Below, piece after piece: positions 1 through 7,274 of a stretch of DNA of 56,710 nt. This DNA is from a virus, in the IMG/VR virus record IMGVR_UViG_3300009168_000049, positions 1 through 56,710 of that record. One strand, 5' to 3'. The translations under genes were made by a program, and so were the position numbers. The notes under the pieces were generated by a model, which searched no databases, was not told where the DNA came from, and was given only the letters and a program-made list of their open reading frames with translations. Each line of letters starts with the position of its first letter. The first letter of the stretch is position 1.

Positions 1-21
1 GAGGGCGGGACAACAACAGTT

Positions 22-456
22 ATGCGCTACCATCAACCCGACCTACAAGCTATGCTATGGCATAGCCGAGAGTGGATTGGTTCACGGCGCTGGGTCTTCA
101 TCCTCGCCGCAGTTCCCGCCGTGTTGTTCGCACTGACCACCACCAAAGCCAAGCCGAAGCCGCCGCCACCAACCTACATCGAGCAAGTGACCCAGCAAGG
201 CGACAGCTTCGTCGAGCGGTTCGGCGAGGAAGGCCCGGCGGTAATCAAGGTGCGCACGATACCCATCGTGCGCACCTCGACACTCTCCGTTCCGGTGCCG
301 GAGAATCCGCCGTCCACAATACCGGTGGCCGAACCTACGCCACCGGTGCGTCAGCGTGAAGCCGCCGTGCGCGTGTCACGCGGTGGTGATATCTGCCAGC
401 GCCACAATATGAAGAAGGTGATGGTTGGCCGCTATCGCTGGAGATGCCGGCGATGA
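22..456 (+). CDS. Membrane-anchored protein, unknown function
   Basis: A 144-residue protein I do not recognise. A hydrophobic segment at about residues 24-42 (core FILAAVPAVLFAL) is followed by a Pro/Lys linker (KPKPPPP), so it reads as an N-terminally anchored protein with its bulk outside the cytoplasm. The C-terminus is basic with a Cys-His pair (CQRHNMKK) and ends WRCRR, a tail common in small phage proteins. A weak GGGCGGG lies upstream of the ATG; a second in-frame ATG at 52 is possible. It overlaps the next gene by four bases. If the genome is circular, this gene would follow the repeat region at 56.6 kb. Confidence 0.7.
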   Translation: MRYHQPDLQAMLWHSREWIGSRRWVFILAAVPAVLFALTTTKAKPKPPPPTYIEQVTQQGDSFVERFGEEGPAVIKVRTIPIVRTSTLSVPVPENPPSTIPVAEPTPPVRQREAAVRVSRGGDICQRHNMKKVMVGRYRWRCRR

Positions 457-686
457 CCGATGTGCACCAGAAGATGGTGGATCGTATCATGTTCGATGAG
501 GCGATCCGCCTCGGTGATGACGCCGCTCGCCGCGCCGACCGCTATCGCGAGATGAGCGTGCTGGCCATCGATGCCATCGAGGGGGCGCTGCTCGCGCTCA
601 AAAGCGGCCGCAGCCAGCAGGCGCGTGAACGTCTGGAGGCCGCCGTGAAACAGATTACGGTGCACACGGCGCGGCTGGTGAAATGA
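453..686 (+). CDS. Small helical protein, unknown function
   Basis: A 77-residue, mostly helical charged protein with no recognised family. I chose ATG 453 over ATG 444. GGAG at 440-443 is well spaced for 453 but abuts 444, and 453 gives the ATGA overlap with the previous stop. It overlaps the methyltransferase gene downstream by four bases, so the two are probably co-translated. Confidence 0.75.
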   Translation: MTDVHQKMVDRIMFDEAIRLGDDAARRADRYREMSVLAIDAIEGALLALKSGRSQQARERLEAAVKQITVHTARLVK

Positions 687-1270
687 GCACCACCGATAAA
701 CAGCAGCGGCGGCAAGAGCGTGAGCTCGCACTGGCCAAGAAGATCGTGGCCCTGCCGACCAAGCACTACGGCGTTCTGTATGCGGACCCACCCTGGCGCT
801 TCGAGCCGTACTCGCGCCAGACCGGAATGGATCGCGCGGCGGACAATCACTACCCGACGATGACCACCCAGGACATCATGCTGCTGCGCGTGCCGGCCGC
901 CAAGGACTGCGTGCTATTCCTCTGGGCCACCGCACCGATGCTGCCGGCCGCGCTCGCCGTGATGGCGGCATGGGGTTTCACCTACAAGAGCCACTGGATC
1001 TGGAATAAGGATCGTGTCGGCACCGGCTACTGGGCGCGCAACAAGCACGAGCTGCTGCTGATCGGCACTCGCGGCGAGATTCCAGCACTGGCTCCGGGCA
1101 CCCAGCCGCCGTCGGTGCTCAACTACCCAGCCATTCGCCACAGCGCCAAGCCGCCCGAGTTCCGGGCACTGATCGAAAAGTTTTACCCAAACCTACCCAA
1201 ACTCGAGTTGTTCGCGCGTGGCGAGGCACCGGCAGGGTGGGACTTTTTTGGTAACGAGGCAGTGCCATGA
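683..1270 (+). CDS. MT-A70 family adenine-N6 DNA methyltransferase
   Basis: A 195-residue protein. The catalytic DPPW motif lies near residue 36 (YADPPWRF). It is followed by the family's LFLWAT-type strand, a hydrophobic WGFTYKSHWIWNK segment, RNKHELLLIGTRG, and the late HSAKPPEF motif. This order is typical of phage MT-A70 enzymes, which transfer a methyl group from S-adenosylmethionine to adenine N6. Here it probably modifies phage DNA against host restriction or times phage functions. No cognate nuclease of restriction type is adjacent, so an orphan methylase is likeliest. It is linked by four-base overlaps to genes on both sides. Confidence 0.9.
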   Translation: MSTTDKQQRRQERELALAKKIVALPTKHYGVLYADPPWRFEPYSRQTGMDRAADNHYPTMTTQDIMLLRVPAAKDCVLFLWATAPMLPAALAVMAAWGFTYKSHWIWNKDRVGTGYWARNKHELLLIGTRGEIPALAPGTQPPSVLNYPAIRHSAKPPEFRALIEKFYPNLPKLELFARGEAPAGWDFFGNEAVP

Positions 1271-1797
1271 CGTGGCAAACCTGTATTGATTTTCCCGGCT
1301 ACGAAGTGTCGCGTGATGGACAGGTCCGTCGCGTAGTTCATGTGTCTCACGCAAGTGTGCCGCCGGGAATCTTAAAAGCTGCTGTCGACAAGGATCACGG
1401 TTATCCGTACTTGAAGCTGCGTGACAAGGATGGCGTGGTGCGTAAGGTGTATATCCATCGTCTAATTGGAAAAGCGTTTCACAATTTGACGGATGATAGC
1501 CATATCGATCATCGCTGGCATGATCCTGCTGATCACACCAGCATTCGTGTAGCGACTCACACGCAGAACATGCGTAACGCCAGAGGCTGGCGCAACAGTA
1601 GCTCGCGGTTCAAAGGTGTTTCGTGGCTTGCGGCAAAACGTAAGTGGTACGCTTGTATCGAACTCGACGGTCGTACCAAGAGTCTTGGCCGGTACGAATC
1701 AGAACAGGACGCAGCACGAGCCTACGACCGTGCGGCGCTAGCTGCGTGGGGTGAGTACGCTTACCTCAATTTCCCGGCTGAGGCGGAAGCGACATGA
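1267..1797 (+). CDS. HNH endonuclease with NUMOD4-like start and AP2 DNA-binding domain
   Basis: A 176-residue protein. The N-terminus (FPGYEVSRDGQVRR) is NUMOD4-like. An HNH core follows (IHRLIGKAFH then HIDHRWHDPADHTSIRVA), and the C-terminal 60 residues (FKGVSWLAAKRKWYACIEL, then GRYESEQDAARAYDRAAL) form an AP2/ERF-type DNA-binding domain ending in YLNFP. This is the standard architecture of phage free-standing homing endonucleases. It sits between the methyltransferase and small hypothetical genes with only four-base overlaps, so it appears fully integrated into the operon. It is probably mobile between related phages. Confidence 0.88.
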   Translation: MTWQTCIDFPGYEVSRDGQVRRVVHVSHASVPPGILKAAVDKDHGYPYLKLRDKDGVVRKVYIHRLIGKAFHNLTDDSHIDHRWHDPADHTSIRVATHTQNMRNARGWRNSSSRFKGVSWLAAKRKWYACIELDGRTKSLGRYESEQDAARAYDRAALAAWGEYAYLNFPAEAEAT

Positions 1798-2057
1798 GTA
1801 ACGATCACGATATCATCCTCAAGGATCTGACCAATCACCTGGCCGACCGTGTTGATCAAGTGCTCGGTGACTTCGTGCAGAACGCCACTGTGGTTGACAT
1901 CGCACCCGAGAAGATGGCGAAGGCCATGCTCAGCGTGCTAGCTCAAAATGTTGCTTTGCTGGCGCTCAACGGTCCCGGCGCAAAGAACGAGCCAGAGTTT
2001 CTGCGCATGTGCGCCTGGTACTACCGACAGGAGATGGCCGATGTCCAACGCAAATGA
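1794..2057 (+). CDS. Hypothetical protein, 87 residues
   Basis: Unrecognised. Predicted largely helical (ILKDLTNHLADRVDQVLGDF, then a second amphipathic helix with MAKAMLSVLAQN). It starts by an ATGA overlap with the endonuclease gene and its 3' end overlaps the next gene by 17 bases. Confidence 0.7.
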   Translation: MSNDHDIILKDLTNHLADRVDQVLGDFVQNATVVDIAPEKMAKAMLSVLAQNVALLALNGPGAKNEPEFLRMCAWYYRQEMADVQRK

Positions 2058-2256
2058 TCCGCCGCAGGGCGCCAAGATCAACATCGGTGGCGGATTGATC
2101 CCGCAGCCGAACGGTACCTTCATCGGCCACATCTGGTTCTCCGATCTGCCGAACGAGGCGGTGGCGCGCAACTTCATGGCGCAGCTCGATGGCCTGGTGA
2201 AGCAGATGTTCAACAGTCCGCCACCACCAGCCGATCGGGATTTCATACGCCAATGA
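2041..2256 (+). CDS. Hypothetical protein, 71 residues
   Basis: Unrecognised soluble protein with a Gly-rich strand-like segment (GAKINIGGGLIPQPNGTF) and a C-terminal helix. ATG 2041 has GGAG at 2030-2033, and this start lies inside the end of the preceding gene. A longer open frame runs upstream to 1948 but is entirely inside the other gene, so I do not use it. Confidence 0.65.
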   Translation: MSNANDPPQGAKINIGGGLIPQPNGTFIGHIWFSDLPNEAVARNFMAQLDGLVKQMFNSPPPPADRDFIRQ

Positions 2257-2486
2257 TCGTCGATGACCTGCGCATGCGGGCCCTGGTCGCCGAGGATGGT
2301 GACCTGATGCGTGAGGCGGCCGCACGAATCGAAGTTTGTCTGGAAGCACTCACTGAGCTGATTGGTGCGCAGCCGAATGTCGAGCAGATGCTCAGCTGTG
2401 CGCGCAAGGCGCATTACGCGCTGCTGGCGAAGCACCCCGATGATCCAGACTATCGTCCGCCACTGTATCGCGGCGGCGCCACGTGA
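2253..2486 (+). CDS. Hypothetical helical protein, 77 residues
   Basis: Unrecognised. A helical bundle-like sequence (MREAAARIEVCLEALTELIG) with a Pro/Tyr-rich tail. Coupled by ATGA upstream and GTGA downstream overlaps, so it belongs to the same translational chain as the nuclease that follows. Confidence 0.7.
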   Translation: MIVDDLRMRALVAEDGDLMREAAARIEVCLEALTELIGAQPNVEQMLSCARKAHYALLAKHPDDPDYRPPLYRGGAT

Positions 2487-2899
2487 GTGACGACGAGCTG
2501 CGCAAGATCTTTCGTAAAAATCTGCGCGGCTTTGACTGGCAAGCGATCGAGACTGGCAGCACCTCCGGCGGTGTGCCGGACATGAACTACGCCGCCGGTG
2601 GTGGGATCGAAGGCTGGATCGAGAACAAGCGCGCCGATCACTGGCGCTGTGTGATCCGGCCGATGCAGATCGGCTGGTGTGAACGCCGGCTGCGCTTCAA
2701 TCCCCGCGTCTTCTGCGCGGTACGCCGGGCGCACGACGAGCTCTGGTTTTTCCACGCCAGCAAGCTGCGCGAGTTGCTCACCCAGCGAATCGATACCGTC
2801 ACCTGCATTGGGCACTGGAGTGGTGGGCCGGCGCGTTGGGACTGGCAGCTACTTTCGCGGACGCTCGGCAACGCGAATTGCAAATCCCACGACGGTTAA
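2483..2899 (+). CDS. VRR-NUC-like endonuclease
   Basis: A 138-residue protein with a GTG start overlapping the previous TGA. The region GGVPDMNYAAGGGIEGWIEN followed by K matches the VRR-NUC/PD-(D/E)XK pattern: G-x-PD, then a hydrophobic strand and an acidic residue before Lys (E-N-K). The rest is a small alpha/beta fold ending with a strand pair. In phages this nuclease often accompanies an SNF2-type helicase and is thought to act on branched DNA in replication or recombination; such a helicase is at 8774-10231 here. It ends the first plus-strand gene run. Confidence 0.75.
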   Translation: MSDDELRKIFRKNLRGFDWQAIETGSTSGGVPDMNYAAGGGIEGWIENKRADHWRCVIRPMQIGWCERRLRFNPRVFCAVRRAHDELWFFHASKLRELLTQRIDTVTCIGHWSGGPARWDWQLLSRTLGNANCKSHDG

Positions 2900-2928
2900 T
2901 CGCACAAAGCTGTTTTGATTAAGAGTTT

Positions 2929-2997
2929 CAGCGAGTTGGGTGTGCTCGCTGCTCTTCTTATGGCGTAATACATCAGCAACCTGCCTTGCCATAAGAA
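2929..2997. other. Two tandem stem-loops in an intergenic leader
   Basis: In the 183-base gap after the nuclease gene, CAGCGAG (2929-2935) pairs with CTCGCTG (2945-2951) around a 9-base loop. Then TTCTTATGGC (2955-2964) pairs with GCCATAAGAA (2988-2997) around a 23-base loop. A third hairpin follows directly (2998-3031). Three consecutive stem-loops fill almost the whole gap. No convincing promoter was seen inside it. Confidence 0.55.
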
Positions 2998-3031
2998 AAC
3001 GGCGGCTTGCTTTTACAAGCAAACCGCCGTT
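2998..3031 (-). terminator. Hairpin with U-tract on the minus strand
   Basis: AACGGCGG plus TTGCTT pairs with AAGCAA plus CCGCCGTT, with one C-A mismatch and a TTAC loop. Read on the minus strand the stem is followed by TTTTCTT, as in an intrinsic terminator. On the plus strand it is followed by AGGATC and no U-run. It may therefore block leftward transcription, or act as a structured 5' leader for the downstream gene. Confidence 0.5.
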
Positions 3032-3082
3032 AGGATCATGAACTGGCAAGCACATGACCCGTCAACCAGGGAGTGGAAGTCC

Positions 3083-3559
3083 ATGGCCGATTTTATTGCT
3101 AGCACACCTCCTACCAATTCTCCAGAGCCCGATCCGATCGTCGTGAAGCTGCGCGAGCTGGTCTGGGACGCGATCGACCAGCTGCCCTGCCAGCCGAGTG
3201 ACTTCGCCGTGCTACACAAGATCCTGGCCATAACGAGGAATGGTCATGCGTCCGAGCCAGCACCAGTCGAAATTAAAACCAAAGCGCCGCGCACATTTAA
3301 GCGCAACAAGATGCGCCCTTTTATCGACCACGTCCTGCAATTCCACGATCATCCAACCGGCCGCTTCACCCAAGAAGAGATTCTAGCCGGGTTGCGCAAG
3401 ACCGATTGTGAGCTGGCGCGCGACGACAAGGTGAATTTCAAATCGATCCGTGGCGTCGTGGTCAAGTTCTCGCAGTACTACACCTATGACAAGATCGAGA
3501 AGACCTTCAGCCTGAAGAAACCCCTGCTCAAGGATCCGTTGGTGCCGCCGAAACCTTGA
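3083..3559 (+). CDS. Hypothetical protein, possible winged-helix C-terminus
   Basis: A 158-residue protein I do not recognise. The C-terminal half (FTQEEILAGLRKT, then NFKSIRGVVVKFSQYY) resembles a small winged-helix DNA-binding fold, but this is by eye only. I prefer ATG 3083, preceded by GGAGTGGAAG. An in-frame ATG at 3038 has only AGGA two bases away and lies just after the 2998-3031 hairpin. Confidence 0.7.
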   Translation: MADFIASTPPTNSPEPDPIVVKLRELVWDAIDQLPCQPSDFAVLHKILAITRNGHASEPAPVEIKTKAPRTFKRNKMRPFIDHVLQFHDHPTGRFTQEEILAGLRKTDCELARDDKVNFKSIRGVVVKFSQYYTYDKIEKTFSLKKPLLKDPLVPPKP

Positions 3560-3571
3560 TCGAGGTCGGCC

Positions 3572-4411
3572 ATGACGGACACGTCAAAATTAATTGAGGC
3601 GGTTAAGGCAGCGGTCGCCGAGGGTGAGGCCATCATCACCAAGGCGCAGCGTGATTATAAATTCGCGCCGTCGGCGGACGATGACGACGGACCGCGCATT
3701 CCTTTCAAGTCAGCGCGCGCGGTGCGGGCCGAGGCGCTGGCCGGACCCTACCAATCGACCTACGACGTGTTCACCGAGACGATCCCCGTCACCATCCAGA
3801 ATATCGTCAACTACGCACAGGCGGGGCGCTCCGTGGCGGCGGGCTGGGGTCTAGCCAAGCTGCGCGAGGACTACGAGAAGGTCGAGCCTCGGGATATGCC
3901 GGCCGACGAAATGAGCTGGGCCGCCTTCGCCCGGAAGCGTGTGCCGCTGCCCACCGAACAGCTCAACCAGTTGCTCGGGAACCTGGCCTTCAGTGGTGGC
4001 CGTTTGCAGTGTGTCAAATGCGACACACTCACGATATGCCGCTGCGGCTGCGGGGAACCCTACGTCAACGAGCACCGCTGGGCCGAGTCCGAGTCCGAGC
4101 CTGTAACGAAAGGCGAAACGAAAGTCAGCATCGGTCGCCCGCCTATTTCCGAGAAGGCTATGACGGGAGCCGAACGGCTCCGTAAGTATCGGGAACGTAA
4201 GCGAAATTCCGCACCTTTTGCCTCTGTGGCCGAGGCCCGGAGCAGCGACAAGATCGCCTTCATGAACCGGATCGACACCGCCTGGCGGTTGATCGACGTC
4301 TATGACGGCAGTCTCCCCGAACACCTCGACCAGGACATGCGTGAGCTGGCCGAGGCCACGGCCGCCAAGGCAGCCGCCTTGGTGCAACAGCTAAGGGAGA
4401 GGCCCTCATGA
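3572..4411 (+). CDS. Putative DNA-binding protein with Cys cluster
   Basis: A 279-residue protein of unknown role. Near residue 147 there is a zinc-ribbon-like cluster (CVKCDTLTICRCGCG). Around residue 195 there is a basic patch (MTGAERLRKYRERKR) preceded by GRPP, similar to segments in many phage and host DNA-binding proteins. The C-terminus is Ala/Glu helical and ends with VQQLRERPS. GAGG precedes the ATG. It overlaps the next gene by four bases. Its size and basic motif would suit a replication or transcription accessory factor, but no family is recognised. Confidence 0.75.
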   Translation: MTDTSKLIEAVKAAVAEGEAIITKAQRDYKFAPSADDDDGPRIPFKSARAVRAEALAGPYQSTYDVFTETIPVTIQNIVNYAQAGRSVAAGWGLAKLREDYEKVEPRDMPADEMSWAAFARKRVPLPTEQLNQLLGNLAFSGGRLQCVKCDTLTICRCGCGEPYVNEHRWAESESEPVTKGETKVSIGRPPISEKAMTGAERLRKYRERKRNSAPFASVAEARSSDKIAFMNRIDTAWRLIDVYDGSLPEHLDQDMRELAEATAAKAAALVQQLRERPS

Positions 4412-4962
4412 GTAAGCGCCGACGCACCCGGGCGATCCGCCACGCGTTTCGGATCAAGATCGCACACACCGGCAAGATCATCACCCACTGGGTCAAAGTC
4501 ATTGAGGCCAAGCACGACGTCTTCATCCCGCTTAAAGCTGAGCACGTCTCTCGGTCCATCACACTCGGCGGCGCTGGTAACACCCAGACCTGCACTATGG
4601 CGATTTGCGCCAAGGCCAACGAGAACTGCTTCCCGCACGTTGTCGAGGGCACTATCGACTGGTTCTACACGCGCGCCTTCGTGGTGGCGCAGGTTGACCG
4701 TAATGGTATGCCGTTGACCTGCTACGTCTACGCGCACAGCGACGGCATCGGTCGCATGAACGATACCCCAGGTGGCCAGCGCAAGCTGCTGAAAGAGCTC
4801 GAAGCCAGTGGCGATCGCATCATCCATCTGCGCCCGCTCAAGCCACGGACCGACCGGCGTTCGCCACAGGCCGGCCGGCGTGATGGCAGTCGCACCAAGG
4901 TCACGACGCTGCGCGGTCCACGGCTGCGCTGGGCGGTCGCCCAGGCTGGTGCTGTGGTCTAG
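4408..4962 (+). CDS. Hypothetical basic protein
   Basis: A 184-residue protein with strongly basic ends (MSKRRRTRAIRHAFRIK at the start; RPLKPRTDRRSPQAGRRDG near the end) around a strand-rich core with four Cys. It may bind nucleic acid. It is the last gene before an intergenic region with two opposed promoter-like sequences; the leftward one would transcribe antisense to this gene. Confidence 0.7.
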   Translation: MSKRRRTRAIRHAFRIKIAHTGKIITHWVKVIEAKHDVFIPLKAEHVSRSITLGGAGNTQTCTMAICAKANENCFPHVVEGTIDWFYTRAFVVAQVDRNGMPLTCYVYAHSDGIGRMNDTPGGQRKLLKELEASGDRIIHLRPLKPRTDRRSPQAGRRDGSRTKVTTLRGPRLRWAVAQAGAVV

Positions 4963-5002
4963 TCAAGTAATACGGCATGCGAGTCTCTGCTTGCATGTCG
5001 TT

Positions 5003-5031
5003 CATCTAGCACAGCACGAGAGCAAAGTCAA
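5003..5031 (-). promoter_or_regulatory. Leftward sigma70-like promoter, mirror copy
   Basis: On the minus strand TTGACT (complement of 5026-5031), a 17-base spacer and TAGATG (complement of 5003-5008) form a sigma70-like promoter. The sequence mirrors the rightward promoter at 5066-5093: ATCTAGCAC at 5004-5012 is the exact inverse complement of GTGCTAGAT at 5084-5092. A transcript would run antisense to the gene at 4408-4962. Confidence 0.5.
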
Positions 5032-5065
5032 TAGCTCATTTCTAGTTATGCATGCAAATAAGAGC

Positions 5066-5093
5066 TTGACTTTCTGGTATCACGTGCTAGATT
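5066..5093 (+). promoter_or_regulatory. Rightward sigma70-like promoter
   Basis: TTGACT (5066-5071), a 16-base spacer and TAGATT (5088-5093). It lies 28 bases before the start codon at 5121, which has a clear AAGGAG ribosome site at 5108-5113. It is the likely promoter of the 5121-7221 gene run. Confidence 0.6.
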
Positions 5094-5120
5094 ACGGTCA
5101 TCGCAACAAGGAGACCTGCC

Positions 5121-5288
5121 ATGAAGACAGTGATCAGATTGAACGGACCTGGCGGCGAGCTCGCCAAGGTCGTGCTCGATTACGACGACGCCACCACCGA
5201 GGCCATCGCCCAGGCCGCTATTGATATCATCGCGTCCTGCATGTCGATGAGCACAGGCGACACCATCACCGTGACGGACGAGGACTGA
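5121..5288 (+). CDS. Small hypothetical protein, 55 residues
   Basis: Starts MKTVIRLNGPGGE and ends TITVTDED; Ala/Ile-rich in the middle. Unrecognised. ATG follows AAGGAG with 7-base spacing and is the first gene after the promoter at 5066-5093. The ends of this protein and the next (TITVTDED and TIKVTEFQS) are similar, and both have the pattern 'amphipathic helix, then D/STI-VT strand'. The two may be an old tandem duplication. Confidence 0.8.
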   Translation: MKTVIRLNGPGGELAKVVLDYDDATTEAIAQAAIDIIASCMSMSTGDTITVTDED

Positions 5289-5289
5289 C

Positions 5290-5469
5290 ATGCGACTCGC
5301 ATTGATCGAGCTGTGTGATCATGAGGGCTATACCCTCGACACCCGCAGCGTGCCGCTGTTCGAAGGCGAAAGCCATACCGCGTTGGTCGACACCATGCTG
5401 CAAGCCTGGGCCGAGATGATGCTGCGCAATCCCGGCAGCACCATCAAGGTCACGGAGTTTCAGTCGTGA
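5290..5469 (+). CDS. Small hypothetical protein, 59 residues
   Basis: Starts MRLALIELCDHEGYTLD and ends NPGSTIKVTEFQS. Unrecognised, but similar in layout to the preceding 55-residue protein. The start is one base after the previous stop, and its stop overlaps the next GTG start. Confidence 0.8.
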   Translation: MRLALIELCDHEGYTLDTRSVPLFEGESHTALVDTMLQAWAEMMLRNPGSTIKVTEFQS

Positions 5470-6023
5470 AGCCGCCGCGCCGCCCGTCTAGTATTCTGGC
5501 ACCCGGCCTGCCCGGCGTACGCGTGTACACGCCTGATGAGGCCAAGGAAATAATGAACAGCAAGTGGTGCTGTGAGCATTGCGAAGCTTTGCATGCCGTC
5601 AAGAAGCGCGCGTTTAACAACTCGTTCGTGGTGCAATTGTCGGCGCTGTACCGCTACTTCCAGCGCCCGGCGATCTACAGCAATCTGCAATTCCACCTCG
5701 ACGACACGTCAGGGCACTGGGTGCACGGCGCGCACTATCTGCTGCACTCGGGTCTCCACCCGGAGTGTTCGAAGCTTCGGTTTTGGGGCTTGATCGAGTT
5801 GCATGGCGGGACAAAAGAAGACGGCAATCCGCGCAATGGCTACCTCCGCATCACCGCACGCGGCAAATTTTTCTGCGACCGCAGGTTCAAGATCTACCCG
5901 CACATCCTGACCCGCAACCAGCAGGGTGGTCACGTCGGATATGTCGATGGCGAACTGGTCGGCATCGTCGACGCTGGCGGCATCGGCTTCAACTACAACA
6001 AGGAAATAAGGGGCTGGACATGA
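5466..6023 (+). CDS. Hypothetical protein with CxxC motif
   Basis: A 185-residue protein starting with GTG that overlaps the previous TGA. It contains WCCEHCEALH near residue 35, which could hold a metal, and ends with a strand-rich section (GHVGYVDGELVGIVDAGG). It resembles unassigned proteins of alphaproteobacterial phages. It overlaps the following 45-residue gene by four bases. Confidence 0.75.
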   Translation: MKPPRRPSSILAPGLPGVRVYTPDEAKEIMNSKWCCEHCEALHAVKKRAFNNSFVVQLSALYRYFQRPAIYSNLQFHLDDTSGHWVHGAHYLLHSGLHPECSKLRFWGLIELHGGTKEDGNPRNGYLRITARGKFFCDRRFKIYPHILTRNQQGGHVGYVDGELVGIVDAGGIGFNYNKEIRGWT

Positions 6024-6157
6024 AACATTGGGAAGACGTCTACATCGCCGGCGAAAAAGGCTTCTGGTACGTCATCATCGGCGACCTTCGCGCTGGCTAT
6101 TTTCACTATCTAGAGCAGGCCAGACGGTACGTTCGGCAAAACGTTGCAGCGCCATGA
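6020..6157 (+). CDS. Small hypothetical protein, 45 residues
   Basis: Short aromatic-rich protein (GFWYVIIGDLRAGYFHYLEQ). Unrecognised. It has ATGA overlaps with genes at both ends, the main support that it is translated. Confidence 0.65.
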   Translation: MKHWEDVYIAGEKGFWYVIIGDLRAGYFHYLEQARRYVRQNVAAP

Positions 6158-7221
6158 AACCCGCCCCCACGCTTGCCGACGACATCATGCGCGAGTGGTC
6201 ACGGCGCAGTTATCGTGAGATCGATCCCAACAACTGGGTGGCCAGCCACATCGCCCAGGCGCGCAAGTTCGTGCTCGACGAGAGCATGTCGACCTTTATG
6301 GCCGACCTGTCCTACACCACACTGAATGCCTGCAAGACTGACGCGAAGCGGCATCACCTGATCGAAAGCATGCGCCGTTTGGCGCGGCTGCCGCACGCCA
6401 TCACCTGGATTGAATTTGACAAGCAGGCGCACCGGCGGCGGGTCAAGGAAGCCTACCACCCGGAGATCGTCGCCGAGCCGGATTCGGTACCGGATCGCAC
6501 CGGCTGGCTGCTGATGCAGCACCCGAAGATCGAGACTGCGTTCATGGCGCTGCATTGTACCAGCCACAGCTGGGACGGCGCCAATAGCCGGCAGTTTTTG
6601 CCGAACGCTGGACAGTTCGCCTATGCCTGGACTTGCGATGACAGCGTGCCGCCGTGGCCGCGCGATTCGTTTTATCACCAGGATCAGCCGTGCTATCTCG
6701 AAAGTGGCGATCCATCAACTATTGCAACGCCAGCCGGCATCTTAAGCGGCGTGTTGAGCTATCAAACGGAATCGTTTTCCATTCTGCAAGCGCCGTACAT
6801 GTCGCGCAAAGCTGATGCGGTGTTCCGGAAAATGGCCGGTCGATATTTCAATCCGCTCGGCGAGATGGCGCACGACGCGCGCTATCTGTGGAGCCTGCTG
6901 GCCACCTTGAACGATCTGCCCACCACACAGGCCGAGATCAAGTCGGACAAGGGCTATCTCTCGCGCGGCAGCTACAAGCGGTTCTGCGATCACACCGTGA
7001 TCAGCCTGACCGTGCCGGCCAAACGTTATGCGCTGGTGGCGAAGCGCGCCATTGCGATCGCCCGGCGGCGCGGCCACCAAGTGCGCGGCCACTTCCGTAT
7101 CAACCGCTGGCATCCGGGCGAGCGCATCTGGGTGCGAGAACATACCCGTGGCGACACGTCGCTTGGATTTGTCCTGCACGACTACACCGTTTCACATGAA
7201 AAACAGCTATTGACTTCTTAG
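6154..7221 (+). CDS. Conserved phage protein, unknown function
   Basis: A 355-residue protein, one of the largest in the left block. From memory its C-terminal part, RRRGHQVRGHFR then WVREHTRGDTSLGFV, is a conserved signature in unassigned proteins of many alphaproteobacterial phages; I know no function for it. The N-terminal half is helical. ATG 6154 overlaps the previous stop. An open frame extends upstream to 6028 but lies inside the neighbouring genes. The 3' end overlaps the -35 of the next promoter (7210-7215). Confidence 0.8.
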   Translation: MKPAPTLADDIMREWSRRSYREIDPNNWVASHIAQARKFVLDESMSTFMADLSYTTLNACKTDAKRHHLIESMRRLARLPHAITWIEFDKQAHRRRVKEAYHPEIVAEPDSVPDRTGWLLMQHPKIETAFMALHCTSHSWDGANSRQFLPNAGQFAYAWTCDDSVPPWPRDSFYHQDQPCYLESGDPSTIATPAGILSGVLSYQTESFSILQAPYMSRKADAVFRKMAGRYFNPLGEMAHDARYLWSLLATLNDLPTTQAEIKSDKGYLSRGSYKRFCDHTVISLTVPAKRYALVAKRAIAIARRRGHQVRGHFRINRWHPGERIWVREHTRGDTSLGFVLHDYTVSHEKQLLTS

Positions 7222-7237
7222 TTGTTTATGCTATTAT
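7210..7237 (+). promoter_or_regulatory. Strong sigma70-like promoter
   Basis: TTGACT (7210-7215), a 16-base spacer and TATTAT (7232-7237), among the best promoter matches in the window. The -35 is the last coding sequence of the upstream gene. It drives the metallopeptidase gene at 7275. The in-frame ATG at 7236 lies inside the -10 and so cannot be that gene's start from this promoter. Confidence 0.7.
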
Positions 7238-7274
7238 GAGAACAGTTGAAACCTGCCAAGGAAAGATCCCGAAC

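Noticed and set aside
4963-5120. tRNA or riboswitch in the gap with the large inverted repeat
   Set aside because: No cloverleaf or known aptamer pattern; the symmetry is fully explained by two opposed promoter-like sequences.
7236-7274. Earlier ATG for the metallopeptidase
   Set aside because: It overlaps the -10 box of the promoter at 7210-7237 and has no ribosome site; 7275 has both promoter and AAGGAAAG support.
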